In this document: positions 25,574-35,575 of the stretch, piece by piece
How the letters are laid out: the number at the start of each line of letters is the position of its first letter
Position numbering within the stretch: the first letter of the stretch is position 1
Origin: Alistipes sp.
Lineage (GTDB): Bacteria; Bacteroidota; Bacteroidia; Bacteroidales; Rikenellaceae
Assembly (NCBI GenBank): GCA_017555905.1
Contig: JAFZFP010000012.1
Coordinates: 93,698 to 152,547, forward strand
DNA: 58,850 nt
Direction: 5' to 3'
The notes under the pieces: generated by a model
What the model saw: only the letters and a program-made list of their open reading frames with translations
Databases searched by the model: none
What the model was told of the DNA's origin: nothing
Position numbers and translations under genes: made by a program

Positions 25574-27361
25574 CTATAGCCCTCTGCGCTTCACCATCCA
25601 CGCCAGAGCCGAGTAGAGCCCATCGACAACGGGGCGCAACGAGCGAGGCAAGGCATTGAGTAGTTTGAGACGACGCAGAGCCCTTCGCGAGTGGGTGGTA
25701 TAGCCAAAGGCCTCGATGGCACGACGTGCATCCTGAGTACCTCCTCGCACACTCTGCGTGATGGCCTTGCCAATACCTATACGTGCCACGTATTCATTCA
25801 CAACACTCTCTTGCTCAGGGCTATACAACTCCGCTATGGAGTGTTCACTCTGCTCGCTACGGTAGATTGCAGCCGAGCGATTCGAAGCCTCCTTGGAGTA
25901 GCGCACAAGGCGCATAGGCGAGAAGACGAAGCGTGAGCCTCGCTGTCGGAGACGCACCCACAGCCACTGGTCCTCACCGATACGCATACCCTCAGGGAAA
26001 CCGCCACACGCCAGCACAGCACTACGCCTTAGGGTTGCTGTGGATGGTATCACGGGGTAGCGGTGGGCAAGAGCCTCTTCAGCAGGGTCTATATACCCCT
26101 CCTGGACAGGCACGAGGGCAGGGACACGCTCCTTGCCACTACATATATCGAAGGCCGTGGAATAGACATCCCCATCGGGGTAGTACTCCATCAGTCGGCA
26201 GATCTCACCAATATATCCCGACAGCCACTCATCGTCGGCATCCAAGAGGGCTATGAACTCACCCTGAGCCTCACTAATACCCCTATTTCGGGCGTTGCTA
26301 ACACCCCCATTAGGCTGTGTTATAAGGCGTATTCCCGCTTCGGGATATTCAGCCATAACACGCTCTACCTCAGCACGTGAGCCATCCGTAGAACCATCGT
26401 CCACGACGATAATTTCGCGGGGTGCAATGCTCTGATTAACCACCGAGAGCAGGGCTCGAGCAACCTCTCGCTCCTTGTTGTAGAGGGGTATCACTACCGA
26501 TATACTCTTCGACTCCTCGGTCACCAGACGCTCCCCAAACTGCAAAATCTCTGGGGCGTGGTTGAGCCTCAACGGCTCAGGCAACCACTTCTGGATATCA
26601 CCATAGTGGCTGCGCAGATACTCCTCCAACGATGATGGCGCAGGGACTTCCAACTCGCCAAAACGGCGCATCTCAAGGTTGTGGATAGCCTCGACACGTA
26701 TCATATCCTTGGGCATACGGACTATGTTGTAGTAGGCCCCATCTGTGCCATTATAGCGCGTGAGTTCTCGATGTAATCTATTGTATATATGTTCCTTAGA
26801 CATAACCATAGAGACCAACCTAATAGCCAAAGTCGAGAGCATACTCTTCGGAAAGACCACGCCGTTGTTGGGCCTGCCAAACCACCTCCAGAGCCAAACG
26901 CTCTTGGCCATAAAGCAATTGACCCAGAAACCCACCTTGAGCCTCTGCTCCCTGCGACGACCCTCGTCGTCGGGGATGATGTCGTAGGGGAAGAGGTCGA
27001 TATAGATACCCTCCTCTATGGGCAGGCCCACCCACTCGCTCTCGACGAAACGGGTGTTGCGCTTGCGTATCTTGATGTAGTAGAAGGGGGTATCTGGCTC
27101 TGTGGTGAACTCCTGAAGCATATATTCCTTACCCAAGAGCGCAGGGGCCTCCCTAAGGAAACGCTCGTAGTTTGGGCGCGTCATACCGATATCGATGTCG
27201 TCGTCCCAAGGAACTATGTCGTCGAAGAAGTGTGCGCCAATAGCCGTGCCACCCTGAATAAACCAGGGGATTTGTGCAATGTCGCAGACACGCTTGACCT
27301 CACCGAGGATGTCGTGCAACTCGGCGTGGAGATGTCTCAGTATGTCGCTATTGTATTTCAT
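25574..27361 (-). CDS. LicD-type transferase fused to a family 2 glycosyltransferase
   Basis: 595 residues, two domains. Residues about 12-265 match LicD/FKTN nucleotidyltransferase-fold proteins: GGTAIGAHFFDDIVPWDDDIDIG at 37-59 with the metal-binding Asp cluster, and YIKIRKRNTRF and IYIDLFPYDIIP further on. Residues about 287-500 are a GT2 GT-A domain: SVVIPLYNKEREVARALLSVVNQS, DDG at 321-323, NARNRG at 357-361 and DADD at 374-377. LicD proteins transfer phosphocholine or related phospho-groups to surface glycans; GT2 enzymes add sugars. A single protein may thus add and decorate a sugar. The ATG overlaps the stop of the upstream LuxE-like gene (ATGA), so translation is coupled. Substrates are unknown. 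Confidence 0.88.
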   Translation of the reverse strand: MKYNSDILRHLHAELHDILGEVKRVCDIAQIPWFIQGGTAIGAHFFDDIVPWDDDIDIGMTRPNYERFLREAPALLGKEYMLQEFTTEPDTPFYYIKIRKRNTRFVESEWVGLPIEEGIYIDLFPYDIIPDDEGRRREQRLKVGFWVNCFMAKSVWLWRWFGRPNNGVVFPKSMLSTLAIRLVSMVMSKEHIYNRLHRELTRYNGTDGAYYNIVRMPKDMIRVEAIHNLEMRRFGELEVPAPSSLEEYLRSHYGDIQKWLPEPLRLNHAPEILQFGERLVTEESKSISVVIPLYNKEREVARALLSVVNQSIAPREIIVVDDGSTDGSRAEVERVMAEYPEAGIRLITQPNGGVSNARNRGISEAQGEFIALLDADDEWLSGYIGEICRLMEYYPDGDVYSTAFDICSGKERVPALVPVQEGYIDPAEEALAHRYPVIPSTATLRRSAVLACGGFPEGMRIGEDQWLWVRLRQRGSRFVFSPMRLVRYSKEASNRSAAIYRSEQSEHSIAELYSPEQESVVNEYVARIGIGKAITQSVRGGTQDARRAIEAFGYTTHSRRALRRLKLLNALPRSLRPVVDGLYSALAWMVKRRGL

Positions 27362-28332
27362 AATAGGTTATGTATCAAAAGGTTGCAACCTCTAATATCG
27401 CTACCCGTAATACGGCCTACCACCCTGAACGAGCCATCCTCGTAGACCTCACCAAGGTCCTGAGTCTGGATGAAGGCACACGACGAGAGGTTGGCCAAGT
27501 CGATAATGTCGATACCGCCACGACGGAGCGTACGGCTGTGATCGAATGGGTCGTTCACATCGCGCACCAAGACCCTCATCCACGGTGGCGACTTGAAGAG
27601 GCCCTCACCCTCGGAATAGGCCTGCGAGGTAAGTTCGGCCATACCATACTCCGAGGCTATGCGCTCCACCCCGAAGCCCTCTGTGAGGATGGCGTGGAGT
27701 TCCGCCTTAGATATCTCCGCTCTACGCCCCTTCATACCGCCAGTCTCCATAACCACCGTATCTCGGAATTTTGGGGCATACTGCTCGGCAAGATCCCACA
27801 GTGCATAACTAACGCCCAACAAAATCTTGGGCTTAGAATCTGCCTCCATATCGGCTATAAGTTGCTTATAATCGTGAAGATAGAAGCCTCCAGAGCCAGC
27901 CTCGGCAATAAGTCTATCGACCATATAGACCAACGACGAACCCTCTCGCTCCAAGTAGTTGGGCAACAGACCATAGATGCTCCACTTGCTCGGCTCGCCA
28001 TAGAAGAGCCTGAAGGCCTCGGTAAAGGCCCTGCGGTAGGTAGCCAGCGAAGCCATAAAGTGGCGCGAGGCAACGGTAGAACCCGTATTGCTTGAGGTAA
28101 AAACCACCTCTGGCTCAGAATCCCCGCAATAGACCTCCTCGGCTTTGAAGAGTTCGATAGGCATAAAGGGGATATCCTCCACTCGGCTAATAGCCTCAAT
28201 ATCAACACCCAACAATTCCAAGTAGCGTCGATAGGGCTGACACCTCTCGGCCTGATACCTGAAGAGCAACAGCGCACAACGCTCAAACTCCTCGGCACTA
28301 CGTATCGCAACAATATCTTCGATGGTAAGCAT
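27358..28332 (-). CDS. LuxE/PaaK-like acyl-protein synthetase or adenylate-forming enzyme
   Basis: 324 residues. The family signature region is FTSSNTGSTVASRHFMASLATYRRAF (about 78-103, phosphate-binding loop) with LPNYLEREGSSLVYMVDRLI, ETGGMKGRR (about 197-205), SEYGMAEL (about 225-232) and the C-terminal DLGEVYEDGSFRVVGR (about 296-311). It fits the LuxE acyl-protein synthetase group, which activates carboxylic acids as adenylates. In surface-glycan loci such proteins are thought to activate acyl groups; that role here is inferred from its coupling to the LicD-GT2 gene. A well-spaced promoter lies upstream. Confidence 0.85.
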   Translation of the reverse strand: MLTIEDIVAIRSAEEFERCALLLFRYQAERCQPYRRYLELLGVDIEAISRVEDIPFMPIELFKAEEVYCGDSEPEVVFTSSNTGSTVASRHFMASLATYRRAFTEAFRLFYGEPSKWSIYGLLPNYLEREGSSLVYMVDRLIAEAGSGGFYLHDYKQLIADMEADSKPKILLGVSYALWDLAEQYAPKFRDTVVMETGGMKGRRAEISKAELHAILTEGFGVERIASEYGMAELTSQAYSEGEGLFKSPPWMRVLVRDVNDPFDHSRTLRRGGIDIIDLANLSSCAFIQTQDLGEVYEDGSFRVVGRITGSDIRGCNLLIHNLL

Positions 28333-28357
28333 AACGGTTGAACTTATCTACAAAAGA

Positions 28358-28388
28358 CAAAATTAAACATTTTATCTTAGATGCGCAA
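28358..28388 (-). promoter_or_regulatory. Promoter of the LuxE-like/LicD-GT2 operon
   Basis: Minus strand: TTG at 28388-28386, 20-base spacer, TAATTTTG at 28365-28358. Good Bacteroidetes match. Confidence 0.6.
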
Positions 28389-28428
28389 CACCCTCACGCA
28401 TAGTTATTATAAAATAGGTGTAAAACGA

Positions 28429-28458
28429 TTGATACTCCGAAAAAAAAGCATATCTTTG
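28429..28458 (+). promoter_or_regulatory. Promoter of the BACON lipoprotein gene
   Basis: TTG at 28429-28431, 19-base spacer, TATCTTTG at 28451-28458. It shows that the gene starts at the ATG at 28498 rather than at upstream in-frame codons. Confidence 0.7.
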
Positions 28459-28497
28459 CCCCGATTTGAGATAAATACTACACAAAACCTATTCACT

Positions 28498-29652
28498 ATG
28501 ACACGACTCAAGGCTCTCGCTGGCATCGCCCTCCTCCTATGCGCACTAACATTGTGGAGTTGCGAAGAGAATGACCCCTCAACACAATACGACCCTAATG
28601 CCATACCCGAGGTGACGCTCGACACCAACGAACTAAACATCGATGGTGGCGGTGGCTCGATACCCATCTTCTATGGTGTAACCAACCCACGCCCAAATAC
28701 CAAGCCCGAGGCTAAGAGCAACGTGGAGTGGATAACCATTGGCGAGGTGGGCAACGGGAAAATCACACTAAACATAGCCCCCAGCGACGTAAACGAGGAG
28801 CGCTACGGCATTGTTACTGTGACCTATAGCGGTATGGCCAAGCCGTTGAAGGTCTACATAACCCAGGACCGCCAGATTCTCAACCTCTTCACATTCGAGG
28901 TCTCTAACGTCACCTACAAGAGTTGCACGGTAAAGTACACCCCTAAGGATGAGACGATTACCTATATGGCTAACATCATCGACAAGGAGTACTTCAACCA
29001 GTCGGGCATCAGCACCGAGGAGGGTTTCATCGCTGCCGAGATGGAGAACTACAGCAAGGTGGCCGAGCAGTATGGTATGAGCCTCGAGGAACTTATGTCG
29101 CGCCTCACTACACCTCTCATATATAAGGGCGAGGCTATCCGCGAGTTCAACTCTATGCAACACGGCGCAACCTACGTGGTATATAGTTACGGCATCACCT
29201 TCAACCAGAACGACTACGAGGTGACTACACCCGTTCACTACACCATCGTAGAGTTGCCTATGCCTACCTTCACCCCAGCAACCTTCGACATCACCGCCAA
29301 TACGACCAGCGGTATGACGAGCATCTTGGTATCTCCCGAGGAGTGGAGTGGCTACTACACCATCCAAATCATCCCCGAGTCCTCAATCTACTACACCCCC
29401 AAGGGTACCAACCTCTCGGACCATATCGTACGTGCCATGGCTAACGACTTCTACAACCGCGCCCGCAAGATGATATCGCAGGGCCTCACCCCCGAGGCGT
29501 ACCTCGAACATACCTGCTACCGCGGTAGTTATCAGTTGAATACCCCCCTTGAGGACAACATCAAGTATATGATTGCGGTATTTGGTGTGAAGTCCGAGGA
29601 TGGTGCAACCCCCGTGATATGCACTATGCCTTCGGTGGCATATATCGACTAA
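28498..29652 (+). CDS. BACON-domain surface or periplasmic lipoprotein
   Basis: 384 residues from the ATG at 28498, the first after the promoter. The signal peptide (MTRLKALAGIALLLCALTLWSC) ends in a lipobox with Cys22. Residues about 35-120 fit a BACON domain: VTLDTNELNIDGGGGSIPIFY, then SNVEWITIGEV, then RYGIVTVTYSGMAKPLKVYITQ. The remaining 260 residues contain two or more beta-rich segments (fibronectin-like ISANTTSGMTSILVSP-type strands) with no catalytic motif I can name. BACON domains in Bacteroidetes usually sit in surface glycan or protein-binding lipoproteins. The gene stands alone between divergent and downstream promoters. Ligand unknown. Confidence 0.85.
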   Translation: MTRLKALAGIALLLCALTLWSCEENDPSTQYDPNAIPEVTLDTNELNIDGGGGSIPIFYGVTNPRPNTKPEAKSNVEWITIGEVGNGKITLNIAPSDVNEERYGIVTVTYSGMAKPLKVYITQDRQILNLFTFEVSNVTYKSCTVKYTPKDETITYMANIIDKEYFNQSGISTEEGFIAAEMENYSKVAEQYGMSLEELMSRLTTPLIYKGEAIREFNSMQHGATYVVYSYGITFNQNDYEVTTPVHYTIVELPMPTFTPATFDITANTTSGMTSILVSPEEWSGYYTIQIIPESSIYYTPKGTNLSDHIVRAMANDFYNRARKMISQGLTPEAYLEHTCYRGSYQLNTPLEDNIKYMIAVFGVKSEDGATPVICTMPSVAYID

Positions 29653-29729
29653 CGACACCGCCAAGACCCACTGCAAAGCCCCTTTAAGGTGGGGCAACGT
29701 GGGTTGTCACGATAATTTTTGGCTAACAG

Positions 29730-29761
29730 TTTGCAAAATAGATTTTTATTCCCTATCTTTG
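29730..29761 (+). promoter_or_regulatory. Promoter of rplS
   Basis: TTTG at 29730-29733, 20-base spacer, TATCTTTG at 29754-29761: a full consensus match. It implies a leader of about 120 bases before the rplS ATG. Confidence 0.8.
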
Positions 29762-29890
29762 CGCCCCGTATCAACCTCTTATAATGGGTAGAGACACAGA
29801 TTGTAAAGGGATTAGCATCGAAGGTGGTGCTATGGTAGTGTCGCTACAGCGATAATGTTGAACGCTAAACATTTAAATTTTGTTGCAACA

Positions 29891-30265
29891 ATGAACAAGG
29901 ATCAGTTGATCAGACTCGTAAACGAGCAGATGTGGACAAAGGGTGAGAACGACGTACCTCAGTTTGGTGCTGGTGATACTATCACCGTTACTTACCGTAT
30001 CGTAGAGGGTAACAAGGAGCGTTTGCAGAGCTTCCGTGGTGTAGTTATCCAGATTAAGGGTACAGGCCGTACTAAGATGTTTACTATCCGTAAGGTATCT
30101 AACGGCGTAGGTGTAGAGCGTATCTTCCCACTCTACTCACCACACATCGACAAGATCGAGGTTAACAAGTATGGTGTTGTACGTCGTGCGCGTATCTACT
30201 ACTTGCGTGACCTTACTGGTAAGAAGGCTCGTATTAAGGAGCGCCGTATGAAGAAGACTGAGTAA
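29891..30265 (+). CDS. rplS: 50S ribosomal protein L19
   Basis: 124 residues from the ATG at 29891, where L19 homologues start (MNKDQLIRLVNEQM); an in-frame ATG 36 bases earlier would add non-conserved residues. Family blocks FGAGDTITVTYRIVEGNKERLQSFRGVVIQ, RKVSNGVGVERIFPLYSPHIDKIEV and the basic C-terminus RRARIYYLRDLTGKKARIKERR are present. L19 lies at the interface of the two ribosomal subunits. Codon use is strongly biased, as expected for a ribosomal protein. It has its own promoter and terminator and is monocistronic here, away from rpsP-rimM-trmD. Confidence 0.98.
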   Translation: MNKDQLIRLVNEQMWTKGENDVPQFGAGDTITVTYRIVEGNKERLQSFRGVVIQIKGTGRTKMFTIRKVSNGVGVERIFPLYSPHIDKIEVNKYGVVRRARIYYLRDLTGKKARIKERRMKKTE

Positions 30266-30287
30266 TCAGCAACTTTTTCTTAAGTCT

Positions 30288-30324
30288 AAGAGGTTGTCCC
30301 AATGGGGTGGCCTCTTATTTTTTT
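30288..30324 (+). terminator. Terminator of rplS
   Basis: AAGAGGTTGTCCC (30288-30300) pairs over 13 positions, several of them G-U, with GGGGTGGCCTCTT (30304-30316), followed by ATTTTTTT. Confidence 0.85.
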
Positions 30325-30369
30325 GTGACAGGGTGAGGTGCTTTGTCTTGTTTTGCAAAGCCTTCTTCT

Positions 30370-30493
30370 GATGGGCTATAGAGCGATAGGGAGTTTAAGG
30401 AGCGTACTCCGAGAACAACCCGCACAAACCTCTCCCTAAATTCCCTAACCTCCCTAAATTCCCTACACCGTAGGTAGCAAAGCAACGCTTTGC
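30370..30493. repeat. Intergenic repeat, copy 2
   Basis: The 326-base gap 30266-30591 holds the rplS terminator, this element and the tRNA terminator. It repeats the modules of copy 1 in the same order: GCGATAGGG (30383-30391), GTTTAAGG, ACTCCGA, then two CTCCCTAAATTCCC-like units (30432-30463), and a palindrome GCAAAGC-AAC-GCTTTGC (30477-30493). Confidence 0.7.
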
Positions 30494-30560
30494 CCCGTGG
30501 GCCACTCGCCCAGCACCACGCAGGTCGGAACGACCCTCTCGCACCTAACTCACACACAAC

Positions 30561-30587
30561 AAAAAAAGCGATCGAAAATCGACCGCT
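30561..30587 (-). terminator. Terminator of the tRNA-Gln gene
   Basis: On the minus strand AGCG-G-TCGA pairs with TCGA-T-CGCT, followed by a run of seven T, four bases after the tRNA. Confidence 0.85.
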
Positions 30588-30591
30588 TCTG

Positions 30592-30662
30592 TTGGGCTAC
30601 CTGGATTCGAACCAAGAATGACAGGACCAGAATCTGTAGTGTTACCATTACACCATAGCCCA
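30592..30662 (-). tRNA. tRNA-Gln (anticodon CTG)
   Basis: 71 bases. The acceptor stem TGGGCTA/TAGCCCA is perfect, the T arm carries GGTTCGAATCC, and the D arm GGTGTAATGGTAACACT is typical of tRNA-Gln. The anticodon loop TTCTGGT gives CTG, reading CAG. The anticodon stem has one A-C mismatch at its inner pair. CCA is not encoded. Confidence 0.93.
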
Positions 30663-30681
30663 ATATTTGTTTTTGACGATG

Positions 30682-30712
30682 CAAAAGTAGAACTTATTTT
30701 TTGATTTGCAAA
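30682..30712 (-). promoter_or_regulatory. Promoter of the tRNA-Gln gene
   Basis: Minus strand: TTTG at 30712-30709, 19-base spacer, TACTTTTG at 30689-30682, 20 bases before the tRNA. Confidence 0.75.
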
Positions 30713-30733
30713 GAAAATTGCGATTTTTTTTCA

Positions 30734-30741
30734 TATCTTTG
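30734..30741 (+). promoter_or_regulatory. -7 box for the nucleoside permease operon
   Basis: TATCTTTG matches the consensus, 50 bases before the start. The nearest TTG/TTTG elements are not ideally spaced (13 or 25 bases). Confidence 0.55.
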
Positions 30742-30790
30742 TTAAGATTTTTGCATAGCATAACAAAAATAACATATAAACTCGCTGATT

Positions 30791-32134
30791 ATGAAGAATA
30801 TCAAGATTCGACTAATCGTTATGAACTTCCTGCAGTTTGCCGTGTGGGGAGCCTACCTAACCTGTGTAGGTCAGTTTTTGGGCAAGGTGGGTCTCGGCGC
30901 CTACATCTCGTGGTTCTATATCGCACAGGGTGTAGTCTCTATCTTTATGCCCGCAATTATGGGTATCATTGCCGACAAGTATGTGCAACCGCAGCGTCTG
31001 CTCGGCCTGTCGCACCTTATGGCTGGCGCTCTTATGCTTGTCACAGCATACTTCGGCTTCGAGGCTACGGAACTCGCCAAGGCCAATGCCGACAATGCGG
31101 AGTACGTGGCTAATATATGGCCTATCTTTATCCCCTACGTGCTTAGTGTAGCATTCTATATGCCTACCATCGCCCTCTCTAATACCGTGGCTTTTGGCAC
31201 ACTCACACGTGCGGGCTTGGGCTTTGTCAAGGCATTCCCCCCTATCCGCACCTTGGGTACTATAGGCTTCATCGCCTCTATGTGGTTGGTGAATAGTCTC
31301 TCGTTTGGTCTCGACCTCACCGCCCAGCAGACCTATATGCAGTTGGTCATCAGCGGAGCCCTCGGCCTTCTGCTCGGTCTCTACTCCTTCTCGTTGCCCG
31401 AGTGTCCACTCAGCCAGAGCGACGTGAAGAAGAGCCTCGCCCAGCGTCTCGGTCTCGATGCCTTCGTGCTATTCAAGTCGAAGACTATGGCTATGTTCTT
31501 CATCTTCTCGATGCTCCTTGGCGTGTCGTTGCAGATTACCAACGGCTTTGCCACCCCCTACATCGAGAGTTTTGCCTCGGTATCGGATAGTTGGTTTGCT
31601 TCGAACCCTACGATGCTTGTGTCGCTCTCGCAGATCTCTGAGGCCCTCTGCATCCTACTCACCTCATTCTTCCTCCTACGCTTCGGCATTAAGAGGGTTA
31701 TGCTTATCGCTATGTTTGCGTGGGTATTGCGCTTCGGTCTCTTTGGCGTGGGTAGCACCGAGAGTACGTTGGGCATCCTCGCACTCATTATGTCGTGCAT
31801 AGTCTATGGCGTGGCCTTCGACTTCTTCAACGTGTCGGGTGCTATGTTCGTACAGCAGGAGGCCCCCGCAAGTATGCAGGGTAGCGCACAGGGACTCTTT
31901 ATGCTTATGACAAATGGTATCGGTGCTTCGGTAGGTACCTATATCGCTGGTCGTATCGTCGATACCTACTGCGTTTGGGAGGGTGGCCACCTCATCTCTC
32001 GCCCCGAGTTTGCCAATGGTTGGCAGACCACGTGGTTTATCTTCGCAGGCTATGCCCTCGTCGTGGCCCTCACCTTCTGGGTACTCTTCCGCTACAAGCA
32101 CGACCCAAACAAGATGATTAACATTAACCACTAA
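30791..32134 (+). CDS. NupG/XapB-family nucleoside:H+ symporter (MFS)
   Basis: 447 residues with about twelve hydrophobic spans. The start KIRLIVMNFLQFAVWGAYLTCVGQFL and blocks SWFYIAQGVVSIFMPAIMGIIADKY and NTVAFGTLTRAGLGFVKAFPPIRTLGTIGFI are characteristic of the NupG/XapB branch of the major facilitator superfamily. It would import nucleosides across the inner membrane with protons; the preferred nucleoside is unknown. The stop is 6 bases before rarA, so the two are likely cotranscribed, though no functional link is known. Confidence 0.92.
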   Translation: MKNIKIRLIVMNFLQFAVWGAYLTCVGQFLGKVGLGAYISWFYIAQGVVSIFMPAIMGIIADKYVQPQRLLGLSHLMAGALMLVTAYFGFEATELAKANADNAEYVANIWPIFIPYVLSVAFYMPTIALSNTVAFGTLTRAGLGFVKAFPPIRTLGTIGFIASMWLVNSLSFGLDLTAQQTYMQLVISGALGLLLGLYSFSLPECPLSQSDVKKSLAQRLGLDAFVLFKSKTMAMFFIFSMLLGVSLQITNGFATPYIESFASVSDSWFASNPTMLVSLSQISEALCILLTSFFLLRFGIKRVMLIAMFAWVLRFGLFGVGSTESTLGILALIMSCIVYGVAFDFFNVSGAMFVQQEAPASMQGSAQGLFMLMTNGIGASVGTYIAGRIVDTYCVWEGGHLISRPEFANGWQTTWFIFAGYALVVALTFWVLFRYKHDPNKMININH

Positions 32135-32140
32135 AAGCCT

Positions 32141-33421
32141 ATGGCACAGCAACCTCTTGCCGAGCGACTACGCCCCGAAAGCCTTGAGGAGTATATCGGA
32201 CAGAGCCATCTCGTGGGTGAGAATGGCGTCTTCCGCAGGTTTATAGCCTCGGGAAGCGTACCCTCATTCATCCTGTGGGGTCCCCCAGGGGTGGGAAAGA
32301 CCACCTTGGCAAAGATTGTGGCCAAGGCCCTCGACAGACCCTTCTACACCCTCTCGGCCGTGACTTCGGGAGTCAAGGATGTGCGTGAGGTGATAGAGAA
32401 GGCCAAGAGCCAGCACCTCTTCAATGCCCGCCCCGCCTTCCTCTTCATCGACGAGATCCACCGCTTCAATAAGTCGCAACAGGACTCTCTCCTTGGCGCT
32501 GTGGAGCAGGGCATCGTCACACTCATAGGTGCTACAACCGAGAACCCCTCCTTCGAGGTTATCTCGCCACTCTTGAGCCGTTGCCAGGTCTATGTGCTTA
32601 AGCCTATGACCGACGAGGAGTTGCAACAACTCCTCGACCGCGCCCTCACGACCGACTCGGAACTCAAGCGTCGCACCATCGAGGTCAAGCAGACCGAGGC
32701 ACTCTTCCGCTTCTCGGGAGGTGATGCCCGTAAGTTGCTCAACATCTTAGATATCATCGTGGGAGCCTCGTCGGGCGACATCATCATTGATGATGAGCGC
32801 GTTACCGAGTCGCTACAGCAGAATATAGCCCTCTACGACAAGTCGGGCGAACAGCACTACGACGTCATCTCGGCATTCATCAAGTCGGTACGTGGCAGCG
32901 ACCCCAATGCCGCCATCTACTACTTAGCACGTATGCTCGCAGGAGGTGAAGAGCCACGCTTCATTGCACGCCGTCTGGTCATCCTCGCCTCGGAGGATGT
33001 GGGCCTTGCCAATCCCAATGCCCTACTCTTGGCCAATGCCTGCTTCGATACGGTGCATAAGATAGGTATGCCCGAGGCACGTATCACACTGGCAGAGACC
33101 ACTATATATCTGGCCACAAGTCCCAAGAGCAACTCCGCCTACGCCGCAATAAACAAGGCCTTGGCAATGGTCGAGAACGACACCACCAACCGCCCCGTGC
33201 CCCTACACCTGAGGAATGCCCCAACAAAACTTATGGGCGACTTAGGCTATGGCGCAGAATACAAGTATGCCCACGACTACTCGGGCAACTTCATCGAGCA
33301 GGAGTTTATGCCCGACAGCCTGCGTGGCACACGCCTCTATACCCCCAACCTCGGCAATGCCCAGGAGCAAAAGATTGCCGAGCGCATACACGCCCTCTGG
33401 GGTGATAAGTACGACAAATAG
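32141..33421 (+). CDS. rarA: Replication-associated recombination protein A (MgsA-type AAA ATPase)
   Basis: 426 residues, typical for RarA. Walker [10 protein letters not shown] is at 47-55, Walker [12 protein letters not shown] near 104-114, and the sensor block [26 protein letters not shown] follows. The C-terminal region has the family's tetramerisation and MgsA blocks ([64 protein letters not shown]). RarA works at stalled replication forks together with SSB. It is the second gene after the nucleoside permease. Confidence 0.96.
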   Translation: MAQQPLAERLRPESLEEYIGQSHLVGENGVFRRFIASGSVPSFILWGPPGVGKTTLAKIVAKALDRPFYTLSAVTSGVKDVREVIEKAKSQHLFNARPAFLFIDEIHRFNKSQQDSLLGAVEQGIVTLIGATTENPSFEVISPLLSRCQVYVLKPMTDEELQQLLDRALTTDSELKRRTIEVKQTEALFRFSGGDARKLLNILDIIVGASSGDIIIDDERVTESLQQNIALYDKSGEQHYDVISAFIKSVRGSDPNAAIYYLARMLAGGEEPRFIARRLVILASEDVGLANPNALLLANACFDTVHKIGMPEARITLAETTIYLATSPKSNSAYAAINKALAMVENDTTNRPVPLHLRNAPTKLMGDLGYGAEYKYAHDYSGNFIEQEFMPDSLRGTRLYTPNLGNAQEQKIAERIHALWGDKYDK

Positions 33422-33463
33422 GGTGAGGCCGAGTGCTGGTAGTCGGATTGGCGTGTCATAATC

Positions 33464-33490
33464 TGTGACAATTTGTCACTTTGTGACACC
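33464..33490. promoter_or_regulatory. TGTGACA/TGTCACA motif cluster upstream of groES
   Basis: GTGACAA (33465-33471) and TTGTCAC (33473-33479) form a dyad with one central base, followed by TTTGTGACA (33480-33488). These are the same units that make up the inverted repeat around the RepA-like ATPase gene. A possible -33 TTTG (33480-33483) lies inside it, with TGGCTTTG (33506-33513) as a near-consensus -7 box. Confidence 0.5.
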
Positions 33491-33580
33491 AACCACTACA
33501 CATTGTGGCTTTGGCACGAGTGTTGCCGTAGAGAGCAACCAGCAACGAAAGTAACAAATTAACAAAAAACGATAGAAACT

Positions 33581-33853
33581 ATGGCAGTAAGACCACTTTC
33601 AGACCGTGTATTGGTAAAGCCCAATCCGGCAGAGGAGAAGACCGCTGGCGGTCTCTTCATCCCCGACACAGCAAAGGAGAAACCACTTATGGGTAAGGTT
33701 ATCGCAGCAGGCCCTGGCACCTCAGAGATTAAGATGGAGGTGAAGGTAGGCGATACGGTTATGTATGGCAAGTATGCTGGTGCGGAACTCAACTACGAGG
33801 GTGAGGACTACCTCGTGATGAAGCAGTCGGACATTATCGCTGTGATCGAGTAA
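33581..33853 (+). CDS. groES: GroES co-chaperonin
   Basis: 90 residues, normal for GroES. Recognisable are the N-terminal RPLSDRVLVKPNPAEEKTAGGLFIPDTAKEKP with the mobile loop (about 16-32) that contacts GroEL, then GKVIAAGPG and the conserved C-terminal VKVGDTVMYGKYAGAELNYEGEDYLVMKQSDIIAVI. The seven-fold ring caps GroEL. It is 29 bases upstream of groEL. No CIRCE element is seen, but a TGTGACA dyad lies upstream. Confidence 0.98.
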   Translation: MAVRPLSDRVLVKPNPAEEKTAGGLFIPDTAKEKPLMGKVIAAGPGTSEIKMEVKVGDTVMYGKYAGAELNYEGEDYLVMKQSDIIAVIE

Positions 33854-33867
33854 TTTCTAACAACTAA

Positions 33868-35517
<1,650 letters not shown>

Positions 35518-35542
35518 TCCAACCGACTAACATACAAACAAC

Positions 35543-35575
35543 AGGGGCATATCCATTTGGATACGCCCCTTTTTG
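35543..35575. terminator. Bidirectional terminator after groEL
   Basis: AGGGGC-A-TATCC (35543-35554) pairs with GGATA-C-GCCCCT (35559-35570), followed by TTTTTG. The convergent hypothetical gene ends at 35576. Confidence 0.85.

Noticed and set aside
30706-31113. 135-codon frame overlapping the start of the nucleoside permease gene
   Set aside because: It is a plus-one frame shadow of the permease, which has family motifs and membrane spans.
33421-33545. CIRCE element before groES
   Set aside because: GAGTGCT and GGCAC-like half-sites occur but not the TTAGCACTC-N9-GAGTGCTAA arrangement.
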